Positions 1-11,200 of a stretch of DNA of 64,000 nt are shown in pieces (position 1 is the first letter of the stretch; each line of letters starts with the position of its first letter). A model generated the notes under the pieces. The model was not told where the DNA came from. It ran no database searches and saw only the letters and a program-made list of their open reading frames with translations. The stretch spans positions 25,998,828 through 26,062,827 of the forward strand of contig NC_091141.1 in the NCBI RefSeq assembly GCF_041381155.1. The letters are read 5' to 3'. Both the position numbers and the translations under genes were made by a program. The DNA is from Argopecten irradians. Taxonomy: Eukaryota; Mollusca; Bivalvia; Pectinida; Pectinidae.

Positions 1-988
1 GGGACATAGCATCATTTATGTGATGAGTTGGGATGTGACATGTATTAAAGTGAGTGCCAAATGTTTTCTTTTAACTGTCAATACCTTTCTGACCCCAATT
101 AAACCTACAGAAGTCCCATAATCGCTGTCGCCAGATTTGTACTACAATCCCCGGCTTTTCAAGAGCAGTAGGTAGCTGACCATAAACAGGCGATCAGTCA
201 GAATTTTGAGCCTGCGATTATGATCAGTTTTAGCGGACTAGTAGCACTGCAACATGTAGGATAGAATTTGGATGGATCATTGCTCCAATAATGGTTAAGG
301 CGCGATTTAAAAGTGTTCACAGAATCTAATGCACATACCATACATATATTTTCAGTACATAAAATAAGCATTGATTTTTTTCAACACTGTAACCCTTTGT
401 TAGTACCCTTCTGGTGCAAATATAGCACATTTTTCTCAATTATAAAGGCTGAATTTAATGATGACCTCAAAATGTATGGAAATGATAAAAAAAAAGCTAT
501 TAGCCAAAATAAATAATACAGAGATTTTAACTGCAACAAAGATACACCATAATATTATAATGATAAACATGATGGGTGGTTTTAACATGAACTTTGTAGC
601 AAGATATTTTATAGTAAAGACATACACAAATGGCACATTGTACAACAGTGTACTAATTCAAACTATAAAAACTGCTATGTAAATTGTAACTTTTTAAAAC
701 GATATTGAAACTTAATTGCATAACTAGTGTTTATGAGTTCAATTATATATATCGGTATGTGTATTCTAGAATACACATGATTGTAATACACATCCCGTTA
801 GAGAGATTGTGTACACTCGCTTAATTCTAGGTCACTCATTTGGGGGTGTGGCGTATATGTGTCAATAATTAGAACTCTACCTAAACAATCGCACCACCCC
901 CGGGCATGACAATAAAAGCAACAAATGACAAAGACAACTTTATAGCTGTCACATATCAGAGATGAATATGTGTGGAGGGGTAAATTAC
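1..988. other. Left flank and start of NHERF-like intron 1
   Basis: On the minus strand this is the beginning of the intron that follows the PDZ exon, starting at the donor GTAATT (983-988). I see no second exon, RNA gene or clear transposon here. Short open frames at 313-682 are AT-rich and have no recognisable protein features. Confidence 0.5.
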
Positions 989-1385
989 CTGGTGGGGGGC
1001 TTTCTGTTTCAATCGGGCGTGGCTCATTCTTGCGGGTTGCCGAAAGCCTCAACACATTTTCGTCCGAACTCGAAACCAGTATACGATTTTCTTTATAGTA
1101 ATTGTCAGTCTCGGCATCAACGACAAGAAGAGTCACTTCGTCTCCCCCAGCTTTGATCCTGGACACAACTTGCTGATGATTCTCGTTACCAATGTTAGTA
1201 CCATTTACTTCAACTATTCGGTCGGATTCTTTCAGACCAGCAGCCACTGCCGGTGAGCCCTCGTCGACTTTCCCGATGTACTGACCTGCTTTGCCTCGCT
1301 CAGCGTGCAAGTTAAAACCGTAGCCTGCAAATTCTGGCCATTTTACTAGATGGCATTCACGAGGTCTCTTTTCACTTTCGCTCAT
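989..1385 (-). CDS. NHERF1: NHERF-type PDZ scaffold, first coding exon (partial gene)
   Basis: This exon encodes about 132 residues starting [16 protein letters not shown] and holds one PDZ domain at roughly residues 9-95. The carboxylate-binding loop reads GYGFNLH, as in NHERF1/2. It is followed by the family stretches [28 protein letters not shown] and [26 protein letters not shown] proteins are cortical adaptors whose PDZ domains bind C-terminal tails of transporters and receptors, and whose C-terminal ezrin-binding segment ties them to actin. The exon ends at 989 in a donor (GTAATT on the minus strand); the open frame continues to 798 only as intron. The start is the first in-frame ATG of the exon. 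The second PDZ domain and ERM-binding tail must lie left of the window, so NHERF1 and NHERF2 cannot be separated. The PDZ call is secure; the paralogue is inferred. Confidence 0.85.
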
Positions 1386-1530
1386 GTTGTAAGTGAAAAG
1401 TTGCCCAAACTTTCTGTAAAATATACCAAAGTCCCACCTGTAAAAGTGTCAATGGTCCTTACAAAATATGGCGTCGTGACGGACTGAAATCACATGACAG
1501 GGAACAGCCAATCAGATTGTTGCAAATTTT
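1386..1530 (-). promoter_or_regulatory. Probable 5' UTR and promoter of the NHERF-like gene
   Basis: The stretch just upstream of the NHERF start is less AT-rich than its surroundings. On the minus strand it has an inverted CCAAT box (ATTGG; plus-strand CCAAT at about 1508-1512) and a TGACG-type half site near 1480. These are weak motifs, so the call rests mainly on position. Confidence 0.35.
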
Positions 1531-2800
1531 CCAAACAGGTAGATTTCTTATACAGGTAGGTAAAAACGTAGAAAACAAGCCCGTTTTTCATTGTAAGGCT
1601 TGTCTCATCTTGTACGCTCACCGACACATTTTTGGAAGGCCTTGAAAGGGAATACAAAACTAGAGAAAAAAAACGTCATAAATTAGCACACAAATTTTTA
1701 GATATATTTGAAAAAAAAATCTTTGACCAAATTTAACTATAACTTCTATCAGTATTGACACACATACATGTTACATACACTTTGTTCTTTAACATGTACT
1801 TTTTGTATCGAATTTCATCGAAACCATTTACCACGTTGCATGTTAAAAGCTAATAAGGTACATGTACGTTTACAAAAATGTAAAAAAAAAAACCAATTGT
1901 GTTACAACCATGCACATTGTAATTATATTGCATACAAACATGTTGTATGCATAAGTACAACAGCGCTGAAGAAGGCCCTATAATGACTGAATATATATTC
2001 CACAGAAATTATTTTTGATTTTACTTCGAATTTATTTTGGCCTTTTATTTCGGATTATTAATATACTAGCTTAATACGGTTTTATCTCATTATGAACAAG
2101 TACATGTACATGTACATGTTACGGGCTCTTTAAAAGCTACGGAAACTTTATTTGGTCGTAGATCTGAAAAAAAGAATTATATACCATAAATTTAAATTGG
2201 TTACTGGTGATTTTTGCTGAACAATTTTGGATTAGAGTTCATGTCATCGCTTCATAATTTATCAGATTTTAATTTATGTAACACCTTGTTGGGTAAAGAA
2301 GAAGCTTTTGATTTTTCAAATAGTGATTACGAGGAGTTTAGATTAGGAAATGTAAAAAAAAATTATAGACTTCTGAAAGCAGGTGATCTTTATTGTTGCG
2401 ATTAAATCTCTACTAATTACTAATTATATAATTATTAGACTTAAACTTGTACATATTTTGTAAATATTTGCTGTTTTGTTTATTGTTTTCATGTTAAATG
2501 TCATTCTTTTTGTAATCTTCAGTTTTGGAGGAAATAAAGATAATAATAAACATCACCTCCTGTTTACAGTTTGTTGCCTCAAAATAATAATAACAATGAA
2601 AAAAATCTTATGTTTGGAAATGAAATATTTTCATACATGTGTCACGTATTTCTCAAGTTCTAATTGTGTATGTCAGAAATGTACTGAATACCCTAGTCCA
2701 TATAAACTTTTAGAATATGAAAAAAATACACAAATCAATTTATTTATTTATTTATTTATGTCAAAATTATGTCGAACTACGGAAGCCTGTCACATTGAAA
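1531..2800. other. Non-coding AT-rich stretch
   Basis: I see no gene. A short palindromic ACATGT repeat lies at about 2099-2119. The open frames at 1768-1983, 2214-2405 and 2476-2817 are low-complexity and resemble no family I know. Confidence 0.4.
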
Positions 2801-2910
2801 AAAAAAAGTCGTTATAACTACATAGTATATCGTAATAACGACTTAGCTATGTCGTCATATCGACTAAGTATGTCGAAATAACGACTAAGCTATGTCGTTA
2901 TAACGTAATA
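2800..2910. repeat. Palindromic GTCGTTATAACGAC-type repeat
   Basis: Several copies of a self-complementary block built on GTCGTTATAACGAC and CTAAGTATGTCG alternate in both orientations. The stretch could fold back on itself. It looks like an inverted-repeat remnant or palindromic satellite directly beside the 2.9-kb array. Confidence 0.55.
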
Positions 2911-3175
2911 GTTAAGATTTTAGCCTATTTGACTCCTGTGACCTTGAATGAAGGTCAAGGTCATTCATTTGAACAAAAATGATAGCCCTTCATGCCAGCA
3001 TGTCACAGGCCCAATATCAAGTCCCTAGGCCTCTTGGTTATTAAGAAGAATTTGTTTAAAGATTTTAGTCTATTTGACTCCTGTGACCTTGAATGAGAGT
3101 CAAGGTCATTCATTTGAATGAACTTGATAACCCTTCATGCCAGCATGTCACAGGTCCAATATCAAGTCCCTAGGC

Positions 3176-3827
3176 TAGGGCTGAAACGATAAGTAATTTT
3201 TGTATTCGATTATTCGGTCACATGTAATCGATTACTAATCGATTAATCGTTTGAATTGAAGGCAACTATATTGAATGAACTATAATCAATGAACTTTTTT
3301 ATTTCCGTGATCAAAAAAAAATAAAATAAATCAACAACTCTTATATTCAATTAGAATATGAACAAAAACATTCTTTTTATATGATAAACACATGCAATAG
3401 TAAAATTTAAATGTTCAAGATTACTGCTCCTTCCGCTCCCCAGCGTCCCGGCGGCGATTAGGCCTCCGTGACGTAACAACATGGAGTCGATCGCTAGTGA
3501 AAATTGGCGAACAGCGTGTTGCAAGCTTTCTCATGACATCCACTTTTTCATTGATTAATGACTTTAACTTCCACAGAGACGTAATTTAACAAGTATTTCT
3601 CACATCATATATGCTTTGTTGAGTTCAAAACATGTACATAAAGAGATGAAACTCCAGTCAGAATGGCTTACTCAGAAATCCATGATCTGTCAACGTGTTT
3701 AGTCAGCTTACAATGCACTGGCTATGCATGTTACGATTAACGATTAATAAAATCTTTAATCGATTATCAGCAATTAGCTTCATTAATCTAATCGCCTCCG
3801 ATTATTCGACTAATCGTTTCAGCCCTA
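3176..3827. mobile_element. hAT-type non-autonomous element in the array
   Basis: The ends are inverted repeats, TAGGGCTGAAACGAT and ATCGTTTCAGCCCTA, followed inward by ATTCGATTATTCG-type subterminal repeats. It splits a repeat unit and is flanked by 8-bp direct repeats, CCCTAGGC (3168-3175) and CACTAGGC (3828-3835), with one mismatch. An 8-bp duplication and this end sequence fit the hAT superfamily. A GC-richer core near 3425-3530 could be a remnant of the autonomous parent's promoter or first exon. No intact transposase is present. Confidence 0.75.
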
Positions 3828-4395
3828 CACTAGGCTTCTTGGTTTTTAAGAAGAATTTGTTTAAATATTTTAGCCTATTTGACTCATGTGACCTTGAATG
3901 AAGGTCAAGGTCATTCAATTGAACAAAAATGATATGAACAAAAATGATAGCCCTTCATGCTAGCATGTCACAGGCCCAATATCAAATCCCTAGGCCTCTT
4001 GGTTATTAAGAAGAATTTTTTAAAGATTTTAGCCTATTTGACTCCTGTGACCTTGAATGAAAGTCAAGGTCATTCATTTGAATGAACTTGGTAACCCTTC
4101 ATCCCATCATGTCACTGACCCAATATCAGGTCCCTAGGCCTCTTGGTTATAAGAGGAAGTCATTTAAAGATTTTAGCCTATTTGACTCCTGTGACCTTGA
4201 ATGAAGATCAAAGTCATTTATTTGAATAAACTTGTTAGCCCTTCATCCTAGCATGCAGCAGCCCCAATATGAGTACCCTTAACCTTTCAGTTCTTGAGAA
4301 GAAGTTGTTTATAAGATTTTAGCCTTTTTGACCCCTGTGAACTTGAATGATGGTAAAGGTTATTCATTTGAACAAACTTGTTAGTCCTTCATCCC

Positions 4396-4483
4396 AATCT
4401 AATTAAAATTAGAACTTAGAATTAGATTAGAACCGAGCGGACGGTACGGAGAGCGACATAGAAGTTCTAATTTTAATTAGATT
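4396..4483. mobile_element. 88-bp inverted-repeat element with 12-bp flanking repeats
   Basis: Two 21-bp arms (starting AATCTAATTAAAATTAGAAC and its exact complement) enclose a 46-bp core containing CCGAGCGGACGGTACGGAG. It sits inside a unit of the 2.9-kb array and is flanked by identical 12-bp repeats GTCCTTCATCCC at 4384-4395 and 4484-4495. Neighbouring array units carry that 12-mer once, so the second copy probably arose on insertion. The superfamily is unknown. Confidence 0.7.
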
Positions 4484-4945
4484 GTCCTTCATCCCAGCAT
4501 GCCACAGGCCAAATACCAGGTTTCTATGCCTCTTAGTTTTTCACAAGAAGTTAAAAGATTTTAGCCTGTATGACCCCTGTGACCTTAAATGAAGGTCAAA
4601 ACCATTTGTTTGAACAAACTTGGTAGCTCTTCATCCCAGCATGCCGCAGACCCAATAATATGATACCCTGGGCCTTTTGGTTGTTGAGAAGAAATCGTTT
4701 AAAGATTTTAGCCTTTTTGACCCATGTGACCTTGAATGAAGGTCAAGGCTATTCATTTGAACAAACTTGGTAGCTTAGCTGGTAGCCTTCATCCCAGCAT
4801 GTTACAGGCCAAATATCAGTACCCCGTGCCTTTGGGTTATTGAGAAGTCGTTTGAATGAAAAGTTTACACATGGCATACAGCCCACGGCGCACAGTGCAC
4901 GACGACGGACGATGCATGATGACAATAGGTCATCCTGACCCTTCA

Positions 4946-5684
4946 AAAGAATGGATTAACTGCTGCGCTCTCAAATAGGCTTTACCTAAAATCGTCATAT
5001 TTCATTGTAATACAATTTTTTGGCAGAGTTAGGGTTATGGTCCTAACGTTAAACATGTGCAAAGTAGGCCTACATATTCACGTAACTTTAAACTTCGACT
5101 CCGTGTAGTGTACTTACTGTCCTACAAACAGCGCTAATAGTTCGCTGCATCATTTGTTGATGCGAGTGATATTGAATGAAGGTTGAAACAAACACGTGGG
5201 TAAACAAGAGTTATTGCCCCGGAAGCTCGATTAGCAGATACGAAAAGAAAGTCAGCAGAATTTAGAAGGACCGGAACACCCACAGTTGAAAGGGTCATTT
5301 TTAAACTGATAAATACATCTCTTTTTTACTTTGGCATTATTTAATCTATATGGCATAATAATTTAGTGTAGCTGCTGTCGTAAATTATACTATAATTTGT
5401 AACAATATTGATTAATGATCCGTATTAACCTTAGAATTTCCGTTCCGGAATTGGTTTTCTTCTTTATTTAAAAATTGTAATATCCGGTTTATTTTTCATT
5501 AGTAAACTTCCGTTAGGGAAGTGGCTATACAAGAAACATGTCACTTAAACATGAATCACCTTATATTTGTACCAAACGAAAATGTCTGACTGTAACATTA
5601 GACGTTATTCTGGTGGGAAGTGGTAAGACAATATTTACTATTTATGTATCTTGCCCGTCCTCACTGACCTCAGTCACTTACTCC
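4946..5684. other. Non-coding stretch
   Basis: No gene or repeat could be recognised. It could hold the missing first exon or promoter of the downstream phospholipid phosphatase gene, but I found no open frame with both a hydrophobic helix and the splice phase that gene needs. Confidence 0.35.
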
Positions 5685-5691
5685 CATAACA

Positions 5692-6148
5692 CACAGGGAC
5701 TTGTAACGTAGGTTGTGAGAAAGTCTGATGTGTATACATGTGTACTATATACCATATAAAAGTACAAGGGACAAGAGAAAGTGAAATGAATGCATACAAA
5801 ATTTGTTACAAGAGAATATGAGTGTTTTTACCTAGATTTTACTGGACATGCAAAACGACATCGATGATATCTGACTGCATTTTCCACGTTCATAGTGAAA
5901 TAATAAAGGTATGTTAATATATTATTTCGTGTTTGAAGTTGTGTTTTCCATGTCAAAAATTTATTTAAGAATATATTGGTATTAAATATGTACATATTTA
6001 TCCATGTTTGACGGAATACGGGCGACTTTTGTAGAGGCAGTTGTACCTCTTCCAAGCGAGACGTTGGTTCCCTTGTCCTTTTATATAGTATATAGTACAC
6101 ATGTATACACAACAGACTTTCTCACAACCTACGTTACAAGTCCCTGTG
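5692..6148. mobile_element. Foldback (long inverted repeat) element with 7-bp target duplication
   Basis: The arms are about 80 bp (5692-5772 and 6071-6148), starting CACAGGGACTTGTAACGTAG on the left with the matching complement on the right. They enclose roughly 300 bp of AT-rich DNA. The element is flanked by perfect direct repeats CATAACA (5685-5691 and 6149-6155). The open frame at 5828-6112 on the minus strand belongs to the element and has no protein signature. Confidence 0.75.
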
Positions 6149-6155
6149 CATAACA

Positions 6156-8180
6156 TCATGAGAGTCGACTGGTCAGCCGTTTTTTTTATCGGACGTAATT
6201 TTGCTGACTGTCACACGACGTTATGTTCCAAAAGTGTTATACCTCTAACATTGTTGGAGTACATAGTCACTCAGCTGCCGCTAAAAATTCTTACCCTATA
6301 CTCAAATATGCTGTAAATCACACAATGTATTTCTGATAATAATTCATCATTTTTTTTTTTCTTCAAAATATCCTATTTATATTCCTTTATCCAAATTACC
6401 GACTCAAAGCATTAGGATGATTAATATGAATAAAGCCTTGTAAGAGAGCACCTCTTTGATTTACAAGCAACAGGCGTAACAATGACTACATTTGTTTCCA
6501 CACACATGTTACCTTTACAGAGCTTCGCTTGCGACCCATTCATTGTCCTGTAAATAAACTGACACACGGATAAAAATCAGAGTTCATTAATATTGCTTCA
6601 AATACAAGGCTTGGATATCGAGCTAACATCTCTACTGAAGTAGAGTTGTTCGTTCTTCAAAATGTCTTCTCTAAATATACCATCGAAGCTTGACTTTCCC
6701 CAACCCTTGGTGACCACTTTGTGGGGTCGATCTAATACCTCGGTACGTTACAGTTCTACCTTGGCCAGGAGATACTCCGAGTATTATGTGAATTCACTAA
6801 AGATCGATAGTGTGATGTTGCCTATGGTAAAATTCTTTTTATTGAGTTTGTGATTTATCAAGCCCTGTTCAGGACATGAGGGTCCGGCGTTCAATTGATG
6901 TACCTGTTAAAGAAATTTATAGGGAAAGTACATGTAGATGTTATGGGAAGGTGTTGGAAAAGCAGATTATAACCAATTGCAATATTCAGCGACATGTACT
7001 ATCCAAGTATTAAAAACAGATGCGTTGGATTTTATGCTGACGATTCCCAATCTGGTTTCCAGAATGTCCAAAAATCTGCACATGTACATCAAGGCCTCAA
7101 CACCAGCCTTGGCTTCGTTATATCTCTAAGGAACGCAACCTTTCAGCTTTTTGTGACTAGGCAGTAACTGCATTGAAGATTAAATTTTCTTTTTTGTGCC
7201 AGTGTTCTATGGAACATAATAAGAGGATCAAAAGAAAATTGCTGTGACATAACAGTGATTTTTCTCCTTATATAACTGGGGTTGATAAACGACCCCATTC
7301 CCAATGCCAAACCCCCCTAATTTTTTCCCCAATTACAATGAAAAATTCCTAATCAAATCGCTAAAATAAAACCTGAAAATCTCTCCTCTCGTTGTTTAAT
7401 CTAAAAACAAACTACTTTGAAAATGTTGTGATGGTCGTCACCTTTTGATAAATTGACACTGTTTACTGTTTTACAATATCTAATCACCTGTAATACCATG
7501 TTCGGTAATGTGTAACTTTTTCCCAAAACTGCTCTTTTTGTGATTAAAAATTCCCAATTTGTTACGAAAACATTTTTCACAAAATACCCTGAAAAATCAC
7601 TGCATAGTACCGTATATTGCCTTTGAATTATATGGACACTTAGTGACTGTGTTTCCCACAGGAAAAAAAAAAAGGGCATAGTGCTGGGTTTTGAAAAGGG
7701 CACCTTGACCGTGATAAATAACCATTAGAATGGCCCAAAGGTTATATATATATCGACGACTTTCAATACAAGGGAAAATCTTTAAAATTGTCTTGTTGTT
7801 TATTTAAATCTATAGTGACTATACCAGACTAATTTTAATGAAACATTTTCGGGACCATGTGCAGATATGCATGCAGGTTTTTATTTGCAAAGTTTTGGTT
7901 GCAATGACCAGGTCACTATATACAAAGGTTTTGGTCGAAATTAATTGTCGGAACAACTTTTCCTACTCTACCACATTATTTTCAATGAAACATAGCTGTA
8001 GTGTTGGAGACCATATAAGTAGAAGTGGTTATCATGGTAACCAGGGCACTATACTTCACAAACTGTGACAGGTTTCTAAAGTTGCCTGGACAACTTAAAC
8101 TCAATTTATCACTCTGTTTGATGAAGGTTCTGACAACATCCCATTAGAGATCATATTCTGATAACTTTTCACCTTTCTCT
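6156..8180. other. Non-coding stretch before the phosphatase exons
   Basis: No exon, RNA gene or repeat could be supported. Open frames at 6662-6853, 6938-7129, 7401-7703 and 7838-8068 show no family motifs. The first exon of the phosphatase gene may be here. Confidence 0.35.
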
Positions 8181-8298
8181 AATGTAATTTACATGTCTAT
8201 GAATGACTGTTGTTATTACTTTGTATTTCAGTCGCCTTTCTCTGATGTAATTTATATTATAATTATATGTCTATGTATGAGTGTTGTTATTATTTCAG
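8171..8298 (+). repeat. Imperfect direct duplication across a splice acceptor
   Basis: Two tandem copies begin CTTTCTCTAATGTAATTTA and CTTTCTCTGATGTAATTTA. Each ends in a T-rich tract and a TTTCAG acceptor, at about 8232 and at 8298. The second acceptor opens the first recognisable phosphatase exon. The frame is also open through the whole duplication from ATG 8193. Confidence 0.55.
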
Positions 8299-11200
8299 TT
8301 GCCCTGTGTGCGGGACTTGTTCATCAGTTGATGACTCCCTATCATCGTGGATTTTACTGCAATGATGAAAGTATCGGTTACCCTTTCCACAGTTCTACGA
8401 TACCATCGTCAGTGCTTTACGGAGTAGGATTTGGGCTCAACTTTTTACTGGTTAGTATACTGTAAACTAACTTATTATTGTGTGAGATTTAATTTAAAGT
8501 ATATTTCGCGGGCAGTGAGAAAAATTTTGAAAATAATTGCCTATAGAGAATATCCATCTGTCTATTGTCAGACATAGATCAATCTTTGGTGGGCACCACG
8601 ATCCCTCTGGGATCTCTAGTCAAAAATAACTACCGTAATTGACCGCAAATAAGACCCCCCCTCCCAGAGAAGAAATAAAGGTCAAAAGTGGTGGGAGGTC
8701 TTATTTGCGGACATCCCCTCTTAGTTTGGAAATGTGTCAAAATAGGTAAAGGACCTTATTTGCAGAAGGGTTTTATTTGCGGTCGAATATGGTAAGAGCC
8801 CTAGAGACCTGATATTCAATGAGCCTGTAGGATGCTGGCATAAAGGGCTACCAAGTTTGTTCAAATAAATGAGCTTGACCTTCATTCAAAGTAACATGGG
8901 TCAAAACGCTAAAATCTTTAAACAACGTCATGTCAATGTCTGTACTTATAAATGACCCCAACCTTCTTTCAAAGTCACAGGGGTCAAATAGACTTAAATC
9001 TTTAAACAACTTTGATTCTTGTTAATAATTAAGAGGCCTAATTAAGGATCTGATATTGAGGCTGTAACATATGTTGGGATAAAGAACTACCAAGTTTGTT
9101 CATATGAATGTCCTTGACCTTTATCAAAGTTCAAAGGAATCAAATATATTAAATGTAATAGGCTACACTCTTTAACAACTTACTGCATACATGTACTTCA
9201 GTTCAACTATATGTTGTATTGTTTAACCATAATAGTCAGTGGGAACTGATTAAAGTTTCTATATTTTCAGTTTTTCATTATTGAAGCATTGTGGCTTCCT
9301 AAAACTACAGATGAGTGGAAATCATCCTCTTCCTCCTCCTCAGCAGACGATCATGAGAACCATAACAGTCCGGAGAAAGCTCCATCTCGTTTGATTTTCT
9401 ATCTTTGTGCTGTATATAACATCATTTTACCGTTCTTGTTTGGGGCTGCACTGGAGTTCCTGGCTCGTGGCTTGACAAAGTACCTACTGGGTAGACTTCG
9501 ACCTCATTTCTTGTCAGTTTGCCAACCTGACCCCAGCACGTTTAACTGTAGTACTGGCTACATAGAGGAGTATAAGTGTACTGGTGACCCAGATCTCGTA
9601 TACCAAGCCAGGTAGGTCAATCATGGGGGTTAAAGTTCAAAGGTCTTTTATTGTGGTTCAGGATACCTAAATGAATAAAAAAAACTAATTATGTTTTTGA
9701 AAAAAATTAATGCATCTCCCCACTTATTTCAGATAATTTTCTTAGTCAAGAAAGTGTGGTGATATATTAAAAAGAAGAAAGATATTTTAGATCTAATTCA
9801 GGCTAAATAAAAATGTAGATATAATTTTTAGCTTACCTGGTCCAGACCAAAGAGAGCTTATGAATGCCATATCTCAGCATCCTGAATCCGCCTGTCCATC
9901 AACCATCGACTTCTTTTTATAACCCCTGGTCAGAATTTAACAAAATTTGATTGGAAGCATCCTTATGGGGTACTGCGTGAAAATTGCACAAATATTTGGG
10001 CTGAACCCCAACTAAGCATTCAATAACTCTAGATCTCATATTGCAATGGTAGCATCCTTATTCCCGGGGGCCTGAAGGGCAGGGTCAAAAGAATCAATTT
10101 GGCTATTTCCATATAATGACTTCTTGTCTGAAACAAAGCATTCAATAGCACTCATAATGCAATCATGTAGCATCCTTATGAGGTGGGGATTCAAAATTGT
10201 ACAAATCGTGGGGCCAAAAGGGCAGATTTTGCTATTTCAAATTGCAAGAATTTTTATAATTACTAATTAAACCATGTGAGCAACACAGGTCCTCTGGACC
10301 TCTTATTTTATTTATAGTCATACCATCAATATTGAACACCCCTTTTGTGGCTACTAAATTTTGCGATTTTCTTGGTGTAGATATATAATAATTATTAACT
10401 GAGCAACACAGGTCCTCTGGACCTCTTATTTTATTTATAGTCATACCATCAATATTGAACACCCCTTTTGTGGCTACTAAATTTTGCGATTTTCTTGGTG
10501 TAGATATATAATAATTATTAACAGAGATAAATTTTCACAAATTTATTTGGATCGCAAAAGTCACAAAAGTAATTATAAATTGTATGCGAAAGGAAGATGT
10601 TTTTCAGTAATCCTCATGAACCTTCCTTGTTTACAGATTGTCCTTCCCTTCTGGACATGCATCTTTCTCAGTCTACAGTATGCTGTTTTTAATTGTGAGT
10701 ACAATCCTATTGGACAGTGCAAAATCATACACTTTAAATCCTCCAGAGATGATGCATTAATAACTTGTCTATGGAAATATACCAGAATGGGAAAAAGTTT
10801 CTACTCCTTGTTATTCAAGACTATAAAGATTAAAGTGATTATTCAGTGAAGCAAATTTTGAGACATAACCGCAAAGCAAATTATTATATATTTACTTTCC
10901 TTATGAAAAGTAAAGCATAAAATATTGACAAATTCCACGTTATTGTTAATGATTTTAATTGATACCGATGAGATTCTCTGATGGTATAGTTATATGATTA
11001 AGCAGGTTTGATGTATATATTGCTATATTCACAACTCCCAAAAGGTCATCCTCGATACTCCAGGGGTTCCGATCACTTACGATCTCTACACCCCTGGACT
11101 ATCTCATCGTAAAACTGGAGGCAACAGAACAGAACAGGTAATTTAGTCCTTTGATGTACATCAAAAGAGCCGTATAACGGTACACTGTGGTTGACTATGT

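Larger units (their letters stand above)
2912..4945 (+). mobile_element. Helitron-like tandem-array element (GACCTTGAATGAAGG family)
   Basis: Units of roughly 150-180 bp recur head to tail. Each carries TTTTAGCCTATTTGACTCC, TGTGACCTTGAATGAAGGTC, CCTTCATCCCAGCATG and CCTAGGCCTCTTGGTTATT. The right end runs into a CACGACGACGGACGATG stretch and then GACAATAGGTCATCCTGACC, the end also seen at 17.7 kb, but the second hairpin arm is missing. This layout fits the non-autonomous Helitron-like elements with inner tandem repeats known from bivalves. Two other elements are inserted in the array (3176-3827 and 4396-4483). Related pieces lie at about 8797-9185 and 12020-12175 (minus) and 34830-35250 (plus). 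Confidence 0.6.

Noticed and set aside
5537-5628. Short frame ending in a GTAAGA donor as a first exon for the phosphatase
   Set aside because: The peptide is not hydrophobic and the splice phase does not match the phase needed at 8299.
5828-6112. 94-codon minus-strand frame
   Set aside because: It lies inside the foldback element and reads into its arm; no domain is visible.
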